Shown: positions 15,801 to 24,842, counted from the first letter of the stretch. The stretch is 64,000 bases of DNA from an uncultured Caulobacter sp. (GCF_947036865.1 NZ_CAMQSF010000002.1:62001-126000), one strand, 5' to 3'. The notes: generated from the letters alone by a model not told the origin. Made by a program: numbers and translations.

Positions 15801-17879
15801 TTAGGGATCCATCAGCTGGCGCGACAGGTACGTGTAGTGCAGGGCCCAGCGGCGGGCGTTGTTCTTGGGGTCCGCGCCGTTGGCGTGGCCGCCGTCGGTG
15901 TTCTCGAAATAGAGATGATCGACCTTCAGGTCGTCCAGCCTGGCCGCGAACTTGCGGGCGTGGCCGGGATGCACGCGGTCGTCCTTGGTCGAGGTCGTGA
16001 TGTAGGCCAGCGGGTATTTCACCCCGGCTTTGAGGTTCTGATAGGGGCTGTATTTCTCGATCCAGGCCCGTTCGGCCGGGATGGCCGGGTCGCCGTACTC
16101 GCCGATCCACGAGGCGCCGGCCGGCAGCTGGGTGTAGCGGATCATGTCCAGCAGCGGGCTTTCGACCACCACCGCGTTCCACAGGTCCGGACGCTCGGTC
16201 AGGGCGACGCCCATCAGGAGCCCGCCGTTAGAGCGGCCATAGGCGCCGAGGTGACGCGGCGAGGTGGCCTTGTCGGCGATCAGCGTCTCGGCCACGGCGA
16301 AATAGTCGTCATAGGCCCGCTGGCGATTGGCCTTCAGCGCCGCCTCGTGCCAGGCCGGGCCGAACTCGCCGCCGCCCCGGATATTGGCCACGGCGTAGGC
16401 GCCGCCGCGCTCCAGCCACAGCTTGCCGATCAGCGGGTCGTAGACCGGCAGCTTGGAGAGGTTGAAGCCGCCATAGGCGTGCAGCAGGGTCGGGTTCTTG
16501 CCGTTCAGCGTCCAGCCCTTCTTGTGGACCACGAAATAGGGGATGGCGGTCCCGTCCTTCGAGGTCGCCGACTTCTGCTCGACGACCAGGTCCTTGGCGT
16601 CGAACTGGGCGGGTAGGGCCTTGACCGCCTCGGAAGCCCCGGTCGCCGCGTTGGCCAGGCGCAGGGTCGTCGGGGTGGTGAAGCCCTCGACCGAATAGAA
16701 CATCTGTTCGCCCTCGTCGGCGTGCGAGCCCAGGGACACCGAGGCGTTGGCCAGGCCCGGCAGGGCGGCGCGGGTCCAGCTCGAGCCGGTCGGCTTGAAG
16801 ACCGCCACCTCGCCCCGGACATTGTCGTAGATGGCCATCACCACCGCGTGGTCGGTGACCGCGATCTGGTCGACCGATTGGCGCGGCCCGGGCGAGAAGA
16901 TCACCTGGCCGGCCGTGGCCGTCGGGCCGACGGCCACGACATCGCCGGCCTTAGCGCCCAGACCGTCCTCCAGAACCCGGAGGATCAGACGGCCGTCCAG
17001 CAGACCGGCGATCTGGGCCTTTTGCGGGATCGGCAGGCGATAGGCCTGGTCGCCGTCCCACAGATAGATCTCGTCGTGGAAGAAGTCGGTGGCGCGCGTC
17101 AGCAGCACGACCCGCGTTCCCCTGGCGTCGCGCAGCACCGTCGGCCGCACCGAGACGTCGCTCTTCTGTCCCCGACTGATCTCGACGGCCTGGTCCATGG
17201 TCTGGCCGCGCTTCAGCGTCTTGATCACGAAGCCGTAGCCGCTGTCGGTGGTCGTGCCCGGGCCCCAGTCGCGGGTCAGGATCAGGGTGTCGCGGTCGAG
17301 CCACTCGATGGTCTGCTTGCTCTCGGGCAGGACGAAGCCGCCCTGGGCCGGATCGACGAAGGTCTTGGTCGTCAGGTCGAATTCACGGACCGTGACGGCG
17401 TCCTTGCCGCCGTTGGACAGGTTCACGAGGCACCGGTCGTGGGTCTTGGGCCGACAGTCGGCGCCCTTCCAGATCCAGTTCTTGCCCTCGGCGGCGGCCA
17501 GGGCGTCGAGATCGATCACCGTCTCCCACTGAGGATCGGCCGACTTGTAGGAACCCAGGCTCGTTCGCCGCCAGATTCCACGCACGTGGCTGGCGTCCTG
17601 CCAGAAGTTGAACACCGTCTGGCCGACGAAGCTCGGCATGGCGATCCGGTCCTTGCTCGACAGGATCTTCAGCGCGTCGGCCTGAAGCCCCGCGAACCGG
17701 GGATCGCCGGACAGGACCGGCAGGGTCTTGTCGTTCTGAGCCTTGACCCAGGCCAGGGAAGAGGGGGTCTCGACGCCTTCGAGGTCGAGATGCGGATCCT
17801 GAGCCTGCGCGCGGGCGGAACCGGAGGCCAGGAGGGCGAGGGCCAGGGCGGCGGCCGAGCCGTTTCGGAGCGTGAGCAT
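15801..17879 (-). CDS. Exported S9A prolyl oligopeptidase family serine peptidase (copy 2)
   Basis: A 692-residue paralogue of the next gene downstream. The start at 17879 is preferred over an ATG at 17921 because it gives a compact signal peptide (LTLRNGSAAALALALLASGS, cleaved near ARAQA). Triad residues are S550 in GRSNGGLLMG, D634 and H665. The propeller half carries the same landmarks as copy 1 (SNGGKDAVTVREFD, DVSVRPTVLRDA). The stop codon at 15801-15803 abuts the ATG of copy 1. This looks like an old tandem duplication whose copies have diverged, probably in substrate preference. It is divergent from dapF. Confidence 0.9.
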   Translation of the reverse strand: MLTLRNGSAAALALALLASGSARAQAQDPHLDLEGVETPSSLAWVKAQNDKTLPVLSGDPRFAGLQADALKILSSKDRIAMPSFVGQTVFNFWQDASHVRGIWRRTSLGSYKSADPQWETVIDLDALAAAEGKNWIWKGADCRPKTHDRCLVNLSNGGKDAVTVREFDLTTKTFVDPAQGGFVLPESKQTIEWLDRDTLILTRDWGPGTTTDSGYGFVIKTLKRGQTMDQAVEISRGQKSDVSVRPTVLRDARGTRVVLLTRATDFFHDEIYLWDGDQAYRLPIPQKAQIAGLLDGRLILRVLEDGLGAKAGDVVAVGPTATAGQVIFSPGPRQSVDQIAVTDHAVVMAIYDNVRGEVAVFKPTGSSWTRAALPGLANASVSLGSHADEGEQMFYSVEGFTTPTTLRLANAATGASEAVKALPAQFDAKDLVVEQKSATSKDGTAIPYFVVHKKGWTLNGKNPTLLHAYGGFNLSKLPVYDPLIGKLWLERGGAYAVANIRGGGEFGPAWHEAALKANRQRAYDDYFAVAETLIADKATSPRHLGAYGRSNGGLLMGVALTERPDLWNAVVVESPLLDMIRYTQLPAGASWIGEYGDPAIPAERAWIEKYSPYQNLKAGVKYPLAYITTSTKDDRVHPGHARKFAARLDDLKVDHLYFENTDGGHANGADPKNNARRWALHYTYLSRQLMDP

Positions 17880-18022
17880 GGTGGCGGACGGTAGCCAACA
17901 TTCGTCCGGACGCCAGCCCATTTTCCCCAGCGAAGCCGCGCGCCGGCGCCACCGGGATGCTCGCGAGACCCGCGTCGCCGCGTCCCCTGACTCTTCTGCC
18001 CGTTTGCCCTATATAGCCGCCT

Positions 18023-18874
18023 ATGAGCCGCACCTTCGTGAAGATGAACGGGCTCGGCAACGACTTCGTCGTCATCGAGACCCTGACCCAGCCGTTCGAG
18101 CCGACCCCGGATGAGATCCGCGCGATCGCCAAACGGGATGGCGGAATCGGCTGCGACCAGGTGATCGCCATCGACCCGCCGCGCGCCGAGGGCGCTTCGG
18201 CCTATGTGCGGTTCTGGAATTCCGACGGCGAGGAAACCGGCGCCTGCGGCAACGGTACGCGCTGCGTGGCCTGGCTCTTGATGCAGTCGGCCGGCAAGAG
18301 CGCGGTGGCCTTCGACACCGTCGCGGGCCGTCTGTCGGGCGTCGCGGCCGGCGAGAAGCGGGTGACCGTCGACATGGGCCGGCCCGGCCTCGACTGGAAA
18401 GAGATCCCGCTCGCCGAGGAGATGAACACCGAGCGCGTCGAGCTGCAGGTCGGCCCGATCGACGCGCCGCTGGTCCACACGCCCGTCTGCGTGTCGATGG
18501 GCAATCCGCACGTGGTGTTCTTCGTCGACGCGCCCGTCTCCGACGACTTCGCGACCAAGACCGGCAGCCTCGTCGAGCATCACCCGCTGTTCCCGGAAGG
18601 GGTCAATGTCGGCTTCGCCCATGTCGAGAGCCGCGACCACATCCGTCTGAAGGTCTGGGAGCGCGGCGCGGGCCTGACCGCCGCCTGCGGCACCGGGGCC
18701 TGCGCCGCCCAGGTGGCCGCCGTGCGCCGCGGCCTGACCGACCGCAAGGCGCGCGTCGCGTTCGACAGCGGTTCGCTGGAGATCGAATGGCGGGAAACCG
18801 ACGGCCACGTCATCATGACCGGGCCGATCAGCCTGGACTTCACCGGTTCGCTGCCGGACCGGGCGGCCGCCTGA
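18023..18874 (+). CDS. dapF: Diaminopimelate epimerase
   Basis: Converts LL- to meso-diaminopimelate in lysine and peptidoglycan synthesis. The 283-residue length is typical. The N-terminal FVKMNGLGNDFVVI and both catalytic cysteines are present: C75 in GACGNGTRC and C222 in AACGTGACA. The ATG at 18023 starts the usual N-terminus. mtaB follows 3 bp after the stop, so they are likely co-transcribed. Confidence 0.96.
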   Translation: MSRTFVKMNGLGNDFVVIETLTQPFEPTPDEIRAIAKRDGGIGCDQVIAIDPPRAEGASAYVRFWNSDGEETGACGNGTRCVAWLLMQSAGKSAVAFDTVAGRLSGVAAGEKRVTVDMGRPGLDWKEIPLAEEMNTERVELQVGPIDAPLVHTPVCVSMGNPHVVFFVDAPVSDDFATKTGSLVEHHPLFPEGVNVGFAHVESRDHIRLKVWERGAGLTAACGTGACAAQVAAVRRGLTDRKARVAFDSGSLEIEWRETDGHVIMTGPISLDFTGSLPDRAAA

Positions 18875-18877
18875 GGC

Positions 18878-20218
18878 ATGGCGACCTACACCGTCATCAA
18901 GGCGAGCCCCAAGCCCGCGCCGGTCGCCGGCGAGGAGGGCGGGCCGGCGACGACCCTGTCGGGGCCGGACGGCGTCGACGTCGTCACCTTCGGCTGCCGG
19001 CTGAACGCCTATGAGAGCGAGGCCATTCGCGCCCGCGCCGCCGCCGACGGCCTGTCCGACGCGGTGGTGTTCAACACCTGCGCGGTGACCGGCGAGGCGG
19101 TCCGCCAGGCCCGGCAGGCGATCCGCAAGGCGCGCCGCGAGCGTCCCGACGCGCGTCTGATCGTCACCGGCTGCGCGGCCCAGATCGATCCCGCCGCCTT
19201 CGCCGCCATGCCCGAGGTCGATCTGGTGCTGGGCAACGCCGAGAAGGCCGCGCCGGGCGCCCTGCTGGAAACCGGCCGCGTCCGCGTCAACGACATCATG
19301 TCGGTCAAGGAGACGGCCGGCCACCTGATCGACGGCCTGAAGGACCGCGCCCGCGCCTATGTCGAGGTGCAGAACGGCTGCGACCACCGCTGCACCTTCT
19401 GCATCATCCCCTATGGTCGCGGAAACTCGCGCTCGGCCCCCGCCGGCGAGGTGGTCGAGCAGGTCCGCAAGCTGGCGGCCGAGGGCTATCGCGAGGTGGT
19501 GCTGACCGGGGTGGACGTGACCTCCTGGGGGGCGGACCTGCCCGGACAGCCGACCCTGGGCCAGCTGGTCGGCCGCATCCTGCGGATGGTCCCGGACCTG
19601 CCGCGCCTTCGGCTGTCGTCGATCGACGCGGCCGAGATCGATCCCGACCTCTTCGCCCTGCTCGAGACCGAGCCGCGCCTGATGCCCTATCTGCATCTCA
19701 GCCTGCAGGCTGGCGACAACCTGATCCTCAAGCGCATGAAGCGCCGCCACAGCCGCGAGGACGCGCTGAGGCTGGTGTCCGAGGTGCGCCGCGTGCGTCC
19801 CGACACCGCCTTCGGCGCCGACCTGATCGCCGGCTTCCCCACCGAGACCGACGAGGCGTTCGAGAACACCTTGAAGCTCGTGGAGGAGGCGGACCTGGCC
19901 TTCCTGCACGTCTTCCCCTACAGCGCCCGCCCCGGCACGCCGGCCGCGCGGATGCCGCCGGTCAAGGGGCCGCTGATCAAGGACCGCGCCCGCCGTCTGC
20001 GCGAGGCCGGGCAAAGGGGCCTCGAGCGCCACCTGCAACGCCAGATCGGCCGCACGCTGTTGGGCCTCGTCGAACGCAACGGCGTCGCGCGGGCCGAGGA
20101 CTTCACCGAGATCCGCTTCGAGGGCCTGGCGCCGCTGGGCGAGATCGCCCGCTTCACGGTCACCGGCCATGACGGGTCGCGGGTGATCGCCCGCCGGACA
20201 GAGGAGCGCGCGGCCTGA
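18878..20218 (+). CDS. mtaB: tRNA t6A37 methylthiotransferase MtaB (radical SAM)
   Basis: A 446-residue MiaB-family enzyme that adds a methylthio group to t6A37 of ANN-decoding tRNAs. The N-terminal UPF0004 domain has cluster cysteines C40, C68 and C99. The radical-SAM motif CDHRCTFC supplies C168, C172 and C175. A C-terminal TRAM-like segment follows. The sequence TFGCRLNAYES and overall form fit MtaB (YqeV type) better than MiaB or RimO. The ATG follows the dapF stop by 3 bp. The stop overlaps the presumed start of the next gene. Confidence 0.9.
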   Translation: MATYTVIKASPKPAPVAGEEGGPATTLSGPDGVDVVTFGCRLNAYESEAIRARAAADGLSDAVVFNTCAVTGEAVRQARQAIRKARRERPDARLIVTGCAAQIDPAAFAAMPEVDLVLGNAEKAAPGALLETGRVRVNDIMSVKETAGHLIDGLKDRARAYVEVQNGCDHRCTFCIIPYGRGNSRSAPAGEVVEQVRKLAAEGYREVVLTGVDVTSWGADLPGQPTLGQLVGRILRMVPDLPRLRLSSIDAAEIDPDLFALLETEPRLMPYLHLSLQAGDNLILKRMKRRHSREDALRLVSEVRRVRPDTAFGADLIAGFPTETDEAFENTLKLVEEADLAFLHVFPYSARPGTPAARMPPVKGPLIKDRARRLREAGQRGLERHLQRQIGRTLLGLVERNGVARAEDFTEIRFEGLAPLGEIARFTVTGHDGSRVIARRTEERAA

Positions 20219-21183
20219 TCCGGCGGCTTCTCCTGGCGCTGGCCTTGATGGCGACGGCGCTTCCGGCCCGGGCCGACGCGCCCGGACCCGTGACGTTCAG
20301 CGTCATGACCTACAATGTCGAGGGCCTGCCCTGGCCGGTGCGCCACGGGCGCGGCGCGGCGCTTAGGAAGATCGGCCACGAGCTGGGGGCCATGCGCGCC
20401 AAGGGCGTCCAGCCCGATGTCGTTCTGGTGCAGGAAGGCTTCCGCGACGAGATGTGGGCGCTGATCGACGCCAGCGGCTATCCCTATGTCGCGCGCGGCC
20501 CGCGCAAGGGTCAGCGCGACGAGAACTATCTGCGGGATGAGAAGACCGACTATCGGCGGGTGAAATACCGCGATCGCGGCGAGGGCCTGGGCAAGTGGGG
20601 CTCCAGCGGCCTCTGGGTGCTCAGCGACCACCCGATCGAGTCGGTCAAGTCGCACGCCTATCACTACTGCGCCGGCCTCGACTGCCTGGCCAACAAGAGC
20701 GTGATGCTGGTGGCAGTGCAGGTCGCCGGCCTGTCGACCCCCGTCGAGATCGCCAACACCCACCTCAATTCTCACGGCGCCTCCAAGGTGCCGAGCAGCC
20801 GCTTCAACGCCGCCCACCACCTGCAGGCCGAGGAGCTGGGCCGCTTCCTGCAGGCCTCGCGGACGCCGGGCGCGCCGCTGATCGTCGGCGGCGACTTCAA
20901 CGTCCGGCGCTCGCCGGGCCGCTTCGACTACATGATGAGCGAGTATCCGTTCATGGTGGTCAGCCGTTGGTGCCACGAGCGTCCGGGCGCCTGCGACACC
21001 CAGATCTCCTATGACGGCGACGCGCCCTGGCTGAACACCCAGGACCTGATCGGCTTCCTGGGCGGCGACGCGGTGGAAATCACCCCGACGGCGGTGGAGG
21101 CCACGTTCGACGGCGCCGCCGAGCCGGTGCTTTCGGATCACGATGGCTACAAGGTGACGTTCAAACTGGTCCCGAAAGGCTGA
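20215..21183 (+). CDS. Exported endonuclease/exonuclease/phosphatase family protein, probable non-ATG start
   Basis: An EEP-fold hydrolase: VMTYNVEG near the N-terminus, VVLVQEG, IANTHLNSHG, IVGGDFNVR and a C-terminal LSDHDGYKV are the metal and catalytic blocks of this superfamily (DNase I, sphingomyelinase and inositol phosphatase relatives). Substrate unknown. In the frame upstream there is no ATG, GTG or TTG between the stop at 20170 and a TTG at 20245, and starting there would destroy the signal peptide. Beginning at CTG 20215 (or ATC 20218) gives IRRLLLALALMATALPARA, a textbook export signal, with GAGGAG eight bases upstream of the CTG. About 322 residues. The CTG overlaps the mtaB stop. 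Confidence 0.8.
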   Translation: MIRRLLLALALMATALPARADAPGPVTFSVMTYNVEGLPWPVRHGRGAALRKIGHELGAMRAKGVQPDVVLVQEGFRDEMWALIDASGYPYVARGPRKGQRDENYLRDEKTDYRRVKYRDRGEGLGKWGSSGLWVLSDHPIESVKSHAYHYCAGLDCLANKSVMLVAVQVAGLSTPVEIANTHLNSHGASKVPSSRFNAAHHLQAEELGRFLQASRTPGAPLIVGGDFNVRRSPGRFDYMMSEYPFMVVSRWCHERPGACDTQISYDGDAPWLNTQDLIGFLGGDAVEITPTAVEATFDGAAEPVLSDHDGYKVTFKLVPKG

Positions 21184-21187
21184 GACG

Positions 21188-21634
21188 GTGCATCTGAGCG
21201 GCGGCTGCCAGTGCGGCGCGGTGCGGTTCCGAGTCGAGGGCCAGCCCCCCAAATCTGGCGTGGGGCGGGCGTCGATCTGCTGGTGCCGCATGTGCCAGAA
21301 GGCCTTCGCGGGTCCGTTCGGGGCGCTGGTCACGGTCGAGGTCGGCCAGCTGACCTGGACGCGGGGCGAGCGCGCGATCTTCCAGAGCTCGGACAAGATC
21401 CAGCGCGGCTTCTGCGCCGCCTGCGGCACGCCGCTGACCTATGAGTGGAGCGAGGATCGCATCGACCTGGCGGTCTTCGCGTTCGACGATCCCTCGGCGG
21501 TGGAGCCGGCGGTGCAACTGGCCACGGAGAGCCGTCCGGCCTGGATGGAGCACTTGGCCGACATGGCGGCCCGCCCGGCGCTTGGGCCGAGTGGGCCGGT
21601 GGTCAGTCGGCAGCATCCGGATCACGATACCTGA
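21188..21634 (+). CDS. GFA (DUF636) family zinc protein
   Basis: A 148-residue protein of the glutathione-dependent formaldehyde-activating enzyme (GFA) family. The zinc-binding cysteines are visible: GGCQCGAVRF at the N-terminus, CWCRMCQ (about 36-42) and GFCAACGTPL (about 79-88). Many family members have no known substrate, so the formaldehyde role is not assured. It begins with GTG at 21188, four bases after the preceding stop, and probably belongs to the same transcript. Its last 32 bp overlap the 3' end of the convergent TRIC-family gene. Confidence 0.85.
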   Translation: MHLSGGCQCGAVRFRVEGQPPKSGVGRASICWCRMCQKAFAGPFGALVTVEVGQLTWTRGERAIFQSSDKIQRGFCAACGTPLTYEWSEDRIDLAVFAFDDPSAVEPAVQLATESRPAWMEHLADMAARPALGPSGPVVSRQHPDHDT

Positions 21635-22268
21635 CCCTGTCCTCGCCCTCGGCGAAGCCCGGCAGGCTCCAGCCGAACAGGATCGCGCAGGCGCGCAAGG
21701 TGAACGCGGCGGCGAAGCCGGCGATGCCGGCCGGCCAGAACGGCGCGCCCAGCAGCTTCAGCACCGCGAAGACGCTGGCCCCCAAGAGAGCGGCGGTGAT
21801 GTAGATCTCCCGGCGCAGCAGCAGGTTCGGCTCCTCGGCCAGCACGTCGCGGATCACCCCGCCGAAGGCGGTGGTCAGGACGCCCATGACCACGGCGCTG
21901 AACGGATGGACGCCCAGGCCCAGCGCCTTGGCCGTGCCGACCACCGCGTAGGCGGCCATGCCGAGGGCGTCGAGCCAGAGCAGGGCGCGAAACCGCCAGC
22001 CGCGCTTGCCCAGCAGCCAGACCACCGTGGCGGCGACGAGGCAGGCCAGGATGTAGCCCGGCCGTTGCACCCAGAACACCGGCGCGCCGATCAGCAGGTC
22101 GCGCAGCGTGCCGCCGCCCACCCCGGTGATCGCCGCGAAGAATCCGAAGGTGATGATGTCGTGCTTGCGACGCGCGGCCGCGAGGGCGCCGGTTGCCCCG
22201 AAAACGGCCGCCGCAGCGTAGTCGAGCCAGAAAAGCGCGGTCCCCAGCGGGTCAAGCTGCACGTCCAT
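21603..22268 (-). CDS. UPF0126/TRIC family membrane protein
   Basis: A 221-residue inner-membrane protein with seven predicted helices and two UPF0126 repeats. Each repeat carries the glycine-rich motif: FGFFAAITGVGGGTLRDLL (about 41-59) and MGVLTTAFGGVIRDVL (about 128-143). Prokaryotic TRIC proteins are homotrimeric cation channels related to animal TRIC channels; some are annotated as glycine transporters. Its physiological role here is unknown. The 3' end overlaps the convergent GFA gene by 32 bp. Confidence 0.88.
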   Translation of the reverse strand: MDVQLDPLGTALFWLDYAAAAVFGATGALAAARRKHDIITFGFFAAITGVGGGTLRDLLIGAPVFWVQRPGYILACLVAATVVWLLGKRGWRFRALLWLDALGMAAYAVVGTAKALGLGVHPFSAVVMGVLTTAFGGVIRDVLAEEPNLLLRREIYITAALLGASVFAVLKLLGAPFWPAGIAGFAAAFTLRACAILFGWSLPGFAEGEDRVRYRDPDAAD

Positions 22269-22313
22269 GCCCCTTCATGCCACGCGCCCGCGCCCGGCGC
22301 TAACCACGGCCGG

Positions 22314-22328
22314 TTAAATCCCGATTTA
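22314..22328. promoter_or_regulatory. Possible CtrA-like box upstream of ftsY
   Basis: TTAA-N7-TTTA at 22314-22328, 32 bp before the ftsY ATG, one base off the CtrA consensus TTAA-N7-TTAA. Match by sequence only. Confidence 0.25.
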
Positions 22329-22359
22329 CACTTTCGCCCGGTCGGCTAAAGGGGCGCGG

Positions 22360-23301
22360 ATGAGCGACAAGCCCGAGCAGAAAAAAGGCTGGTTCCAGCG
22401 CCTGACGTCCGGCCTGACCCGGTCGTCCCAGGCGATGACCGAGCAGGTCACCGGGGTCTTCACCAAGAAGCCCCTGGACCAGGACCAGCTGGACGCGCTG
22501 GAGGAGATGCTGATCGAGGCCGATCTTGGCCCGCAGATCGCCGCCCGCATCACCGAGGCCTTCGGCAAGGCGCGGTTTGGCAAGTCGTCGACCGACGACG
22601 AGGTCAAGGAGGCCCTGGCCGAGCTGATCGCCGCCGAGCTGGCCGACCGCCAGGGCGACTTCGATCCGTTGAGCGGGCCACGCCCCTATGTGGTGCTGTT
22701 CATCGGGGTCAACGGCTCGGGCAAGACCACGACGCTGGGCAAGATCGCCGCCGACCTGACCGAGAAGGGTGCCCGGGTGCTGATCGCCGCCGGCGACACC
22801 TTCCGCGCCGCCGCCGTCGAGCAGTTGAAGGTCTGGGCCGACCGGGCCGGCGCCGACTTCATGTCCAAGCCCACCGGCTCCGACGCCGCCGCCGTGGCCT
22901 ACGAGGCCGTCGAGCGCGCCAAGGCCGAGCACTACGACGTCGTCTTGATCGACACCGCCGGCCGCCTGCAGAACAAGCAGGGGCTGATGGACGAGCTGCT
23001 GAAGGTCATCCGTGTCGTGAAGAAGGTCGACCCGGACTATCCGCACGAGACCCTGCTCGTTCTGGACGCCACCGTGGGCCGCAACGCCCTGGCCCAGGAG
23101 AAGATCTTCGGCAACCAGGTCGGCGTGTCCGGGATTGTCATGACCAAGCTGGACGGCACGGCGCGCGGCGGGGTGCTGGTGCCGGTGGCCCGCGCCTCCG
23201 ACAGCCCGATCAAGCTGATCGGCGTCGGCGAGGGCGTCGAGGACCTGCAACCGTTCGACGCTCGCGCCTTCTCGCGCTCCCTCGTCGGCCTGAAGGACTG
23301 A
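22360..23301 (+). CDS. ftsY: Signal recognition particle receptor FtsY
   Basis: A 313-residue SRP-receptor GTPase that docks translating ribosomes at the membrane translocon. The NG domain is complete: helical N part (about 40-100), P-loop GVNGSGKTTT (116-125), DTFRAAA, DTAGRL, and TKLDGTARGG. The N-terminal A region is short, as usual in alphaproteobacteria, and has a basic-aromatic start (KKGWFQRLTSGL) suited to membrane contact. yciB follows 3 bp downstream. Confidence 0.96.
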   Translation: MSDKPEQKKGWFQRLTSGLTRSSQAMTEQVTGVFTKKPLDQDQLDALEEMLIEADLGPQIAARITEAFGKARFGKSSTDDEVKEALAELIAAELADRQGDFDPLSGPRPYVVLFIGVNGSGKTTTLGKIAADLTEKGARVLIAAGDTFRAAAVEQLKVWADRAGADFMSKPTGSDAAAVAYEAVERAKAEHYDVVLIDTAGRLQNKQGLMDELLKVIRVVKKVDPDYPHETLLVLDATVGRNALAQEKIFGNQVGVSGIVMTKLDGTARGGVLVPVARASDSPIKLIGVGEGVEDLQPFDARAFSRSLVGLKD

Positions 23302-23304
23302 TCC

Positions 23305-23916
23305 GTGAGCGAAGCGCCGGAAAAGGGCCGCCAAAAGAGCAACGGCTGGGTGCGGACGGTCGTCGACTACGGCGCGACGATCGCCTTCGGGATCGGCTAT
23401 TTCATCACCCGTGATTTCCAGAAGGCGACCTGGGTTCTGGTCGCCGCCTCGGTCGCCGCCTTGGCGATCGGCTTCGCGGTCGAGCGCCGCTTGGCCCTGC
23501 TGCCGCTGTTCTACGGGGCCATGGCCCTGCTGTTCGGGGTGCTGGGCCTCGTCTTCCACTCGGACGTCTTCGTGAAGGTCAAGGTCACGGTGATCAACCT
23601 GGCGCTGGCGGTCTTTCTGTTCGGCGGCGTGCTGACCGGCCGGGCGCCGTTGAAGATGATGATGGGCGAGGCTCTGCACATGCCCGACCCGGCCTGGCGG
23701 ACCTTGACCCTGCGCTACGGCGCCTATTTCGCGCTTGTCGCCTTGGCCAACGAGGTGGTCCGCAACACTCAGCCCACCGACACCTGGGTGAAGTTCCGCC
23801 TGGGCCTGCTGCCCTTGGCGCTGGTGTTCATTATCAGCCAGGCGCCCTTCATCATGAAGCACATGGCCAAGGACGACGACGTGGCCGCCGCCGAGCCGCC
23901 CGACGCCGGCTTCTGA
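23305..23916 (+). CDS. yciB: Inner-membrane septation protein A family (YciB/IspZ)
   Basis: A 203-residue multi-pass membrane protein of the intracellular septation A family, with about five to six helices and the conserved block VKVTVINLALAVFLFGG followed by RYGAYFALVALANEVV and DTWVKFRLG. Family members affect septation and envelope integrity by an unclear mechanism. The start is GTG at 23305, three bases after the ftsY stop, implying translational coupling. Confidence 0.9.
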   Translation: MSEAPEKGRQKSNGWVRTVVDYGATIAFGIGYFITRDFQKATWVLVAASVAALAIGFAVERRLALLPLFYGAMALLFGVLGLVFHSDVFVKVKVTVINLALAVFLFGGVLTGRAPLKMMMGEALHMPDPAWRTLTLRYGAYFALVALANEVVRNTQPTDTWVKFRLGLLPLALVFIISQAPFIMKHMAKDDDVAAAEPPDAGF

Positions 23917-24023
23917 GGCCGGCCTTCCACCGTCCACGGACCGTCTGTCGTCAAATCGACGCGTATCGGTGCTAGCCTTGGTCCGTCGGCCGAGCACGGC
24001 CGTGCGGACAGGGGGCGCGACGG

Positions 24024-24593
24024 ATGGCCAAGAGCAAGGGCGACAAGCCGGTCGGGGGTCTGCTGGAGCGCTCGCCCAGCCACCTGCTTCACCGCGTCCT
24101 GCAGCTGGCGCTCGACATCTATGCCGAGGAATGCGGCGAGGCCGGGGTCACCCAGCGCCAGTTCGCCGTCCTGGCCGCCGTGGCCGAGAACGAGGGCGTC
24201 ACCCAGACGGCCCTGGTTCGCGCCACCGGCATCGACCGCTCCACCCTGGCCGACATGGTCGCGCGGATGATCACCAAGGGGCATCTGGAGCGCCAGCGCT
24301 CCAGCGAGGACGCCCGCGCCAACAGCGTGCGCCTGACCGACGCCGGCCGCGAGGCGCTGGAGGCCATCCGCCCGATGGTGACCATGGCCGACGCGCGCAT
24401 CCTGGCGCTGCTGAAGCCCAGCAAGCGCGAAGGCTTCCTGGATCTGCTGGCCGACATGGCCGGCGCCGAGCTGCACCCGGCCGAGCCGGAGCCCAAGGCC
24501 AAGAAGGTCAAGGCGCCGAAGGCCGAGAAGGCGGACAAGGCCAAGAAGGACAAGAAGCCGAAGAAGGACAAGGCGGCCAAGAAGGCGGCCTGA
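24024..24593 (+). CDS. MarR-family regulator with histone-like Lys/Ala tail
   Basis: A 189-residue MarR-type winged-helix protein. The DNA-binding core spans about 20-150 (QRQFAVLAAVAENEGVTQTALV, TGIDRSTLADMVARMITKGHLERQRSSEDARANSVRLT). The last 35 or so residues are almost only Lys, Ala, Pro, Glu and Asp (repeats of KAK, KADK and KKDK) and resemble the C-terminal tail of histone H1 or of bacterial AlgP/HupB-type proteins. Such a tail should bind DNA non-specifically. Targets are unknown. It is monocistronic; no clear operator was found in the 107 bp before it. Confidence 0.85.
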   Translation: MAKSKGDKPVGGLLERSPSHLLHRVLQLALDIYAEECGEAGVTQRQFAVLAAVAENEGVTQTALVRATGIDRSTLADMVARMITKGHLERQRSSEDARANSVRLTDAGREALEAIRPMVTMADARILALLKPSKREGFLDLLADMAGAELHPAEPEPKAKKVKAPKAEKADKAKKDKKPKKDKAAKKAA

Positions 24594-24842
24594 GGCGCCT
24601 TTCCTCCGCCCCTTCCGTGGTCCTCCTCGCGGCGGTGGCGAGGACCCGCGATCGGCTTTCCTCTCAAATTCCCAAATGAAGCGGCGCCGGGCCGGCGCGA
24701 TTTCGCCGCCTTCACGCGGGCGCGGTCCCTTGCCCGATATCGGCCGGCTCTCCCAACGGGCGAACCGATCATTGCGCCGGACTGCTCGAAGGACCATCTT
24801 GGCGCTCGAGCGTTACCCTGACTTGAGTACACGAGAGACCCG
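24594..24842. other. 249-bp spacer, no gene seen
   Basis: No credible open frame or RNA gene. It contains one stem (GGTCCTC near 24619 with GAGGACC ending near 24646) without a T-run. The promoter of the following cnoX gene is expected in the right half. Confidence 0.4.
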
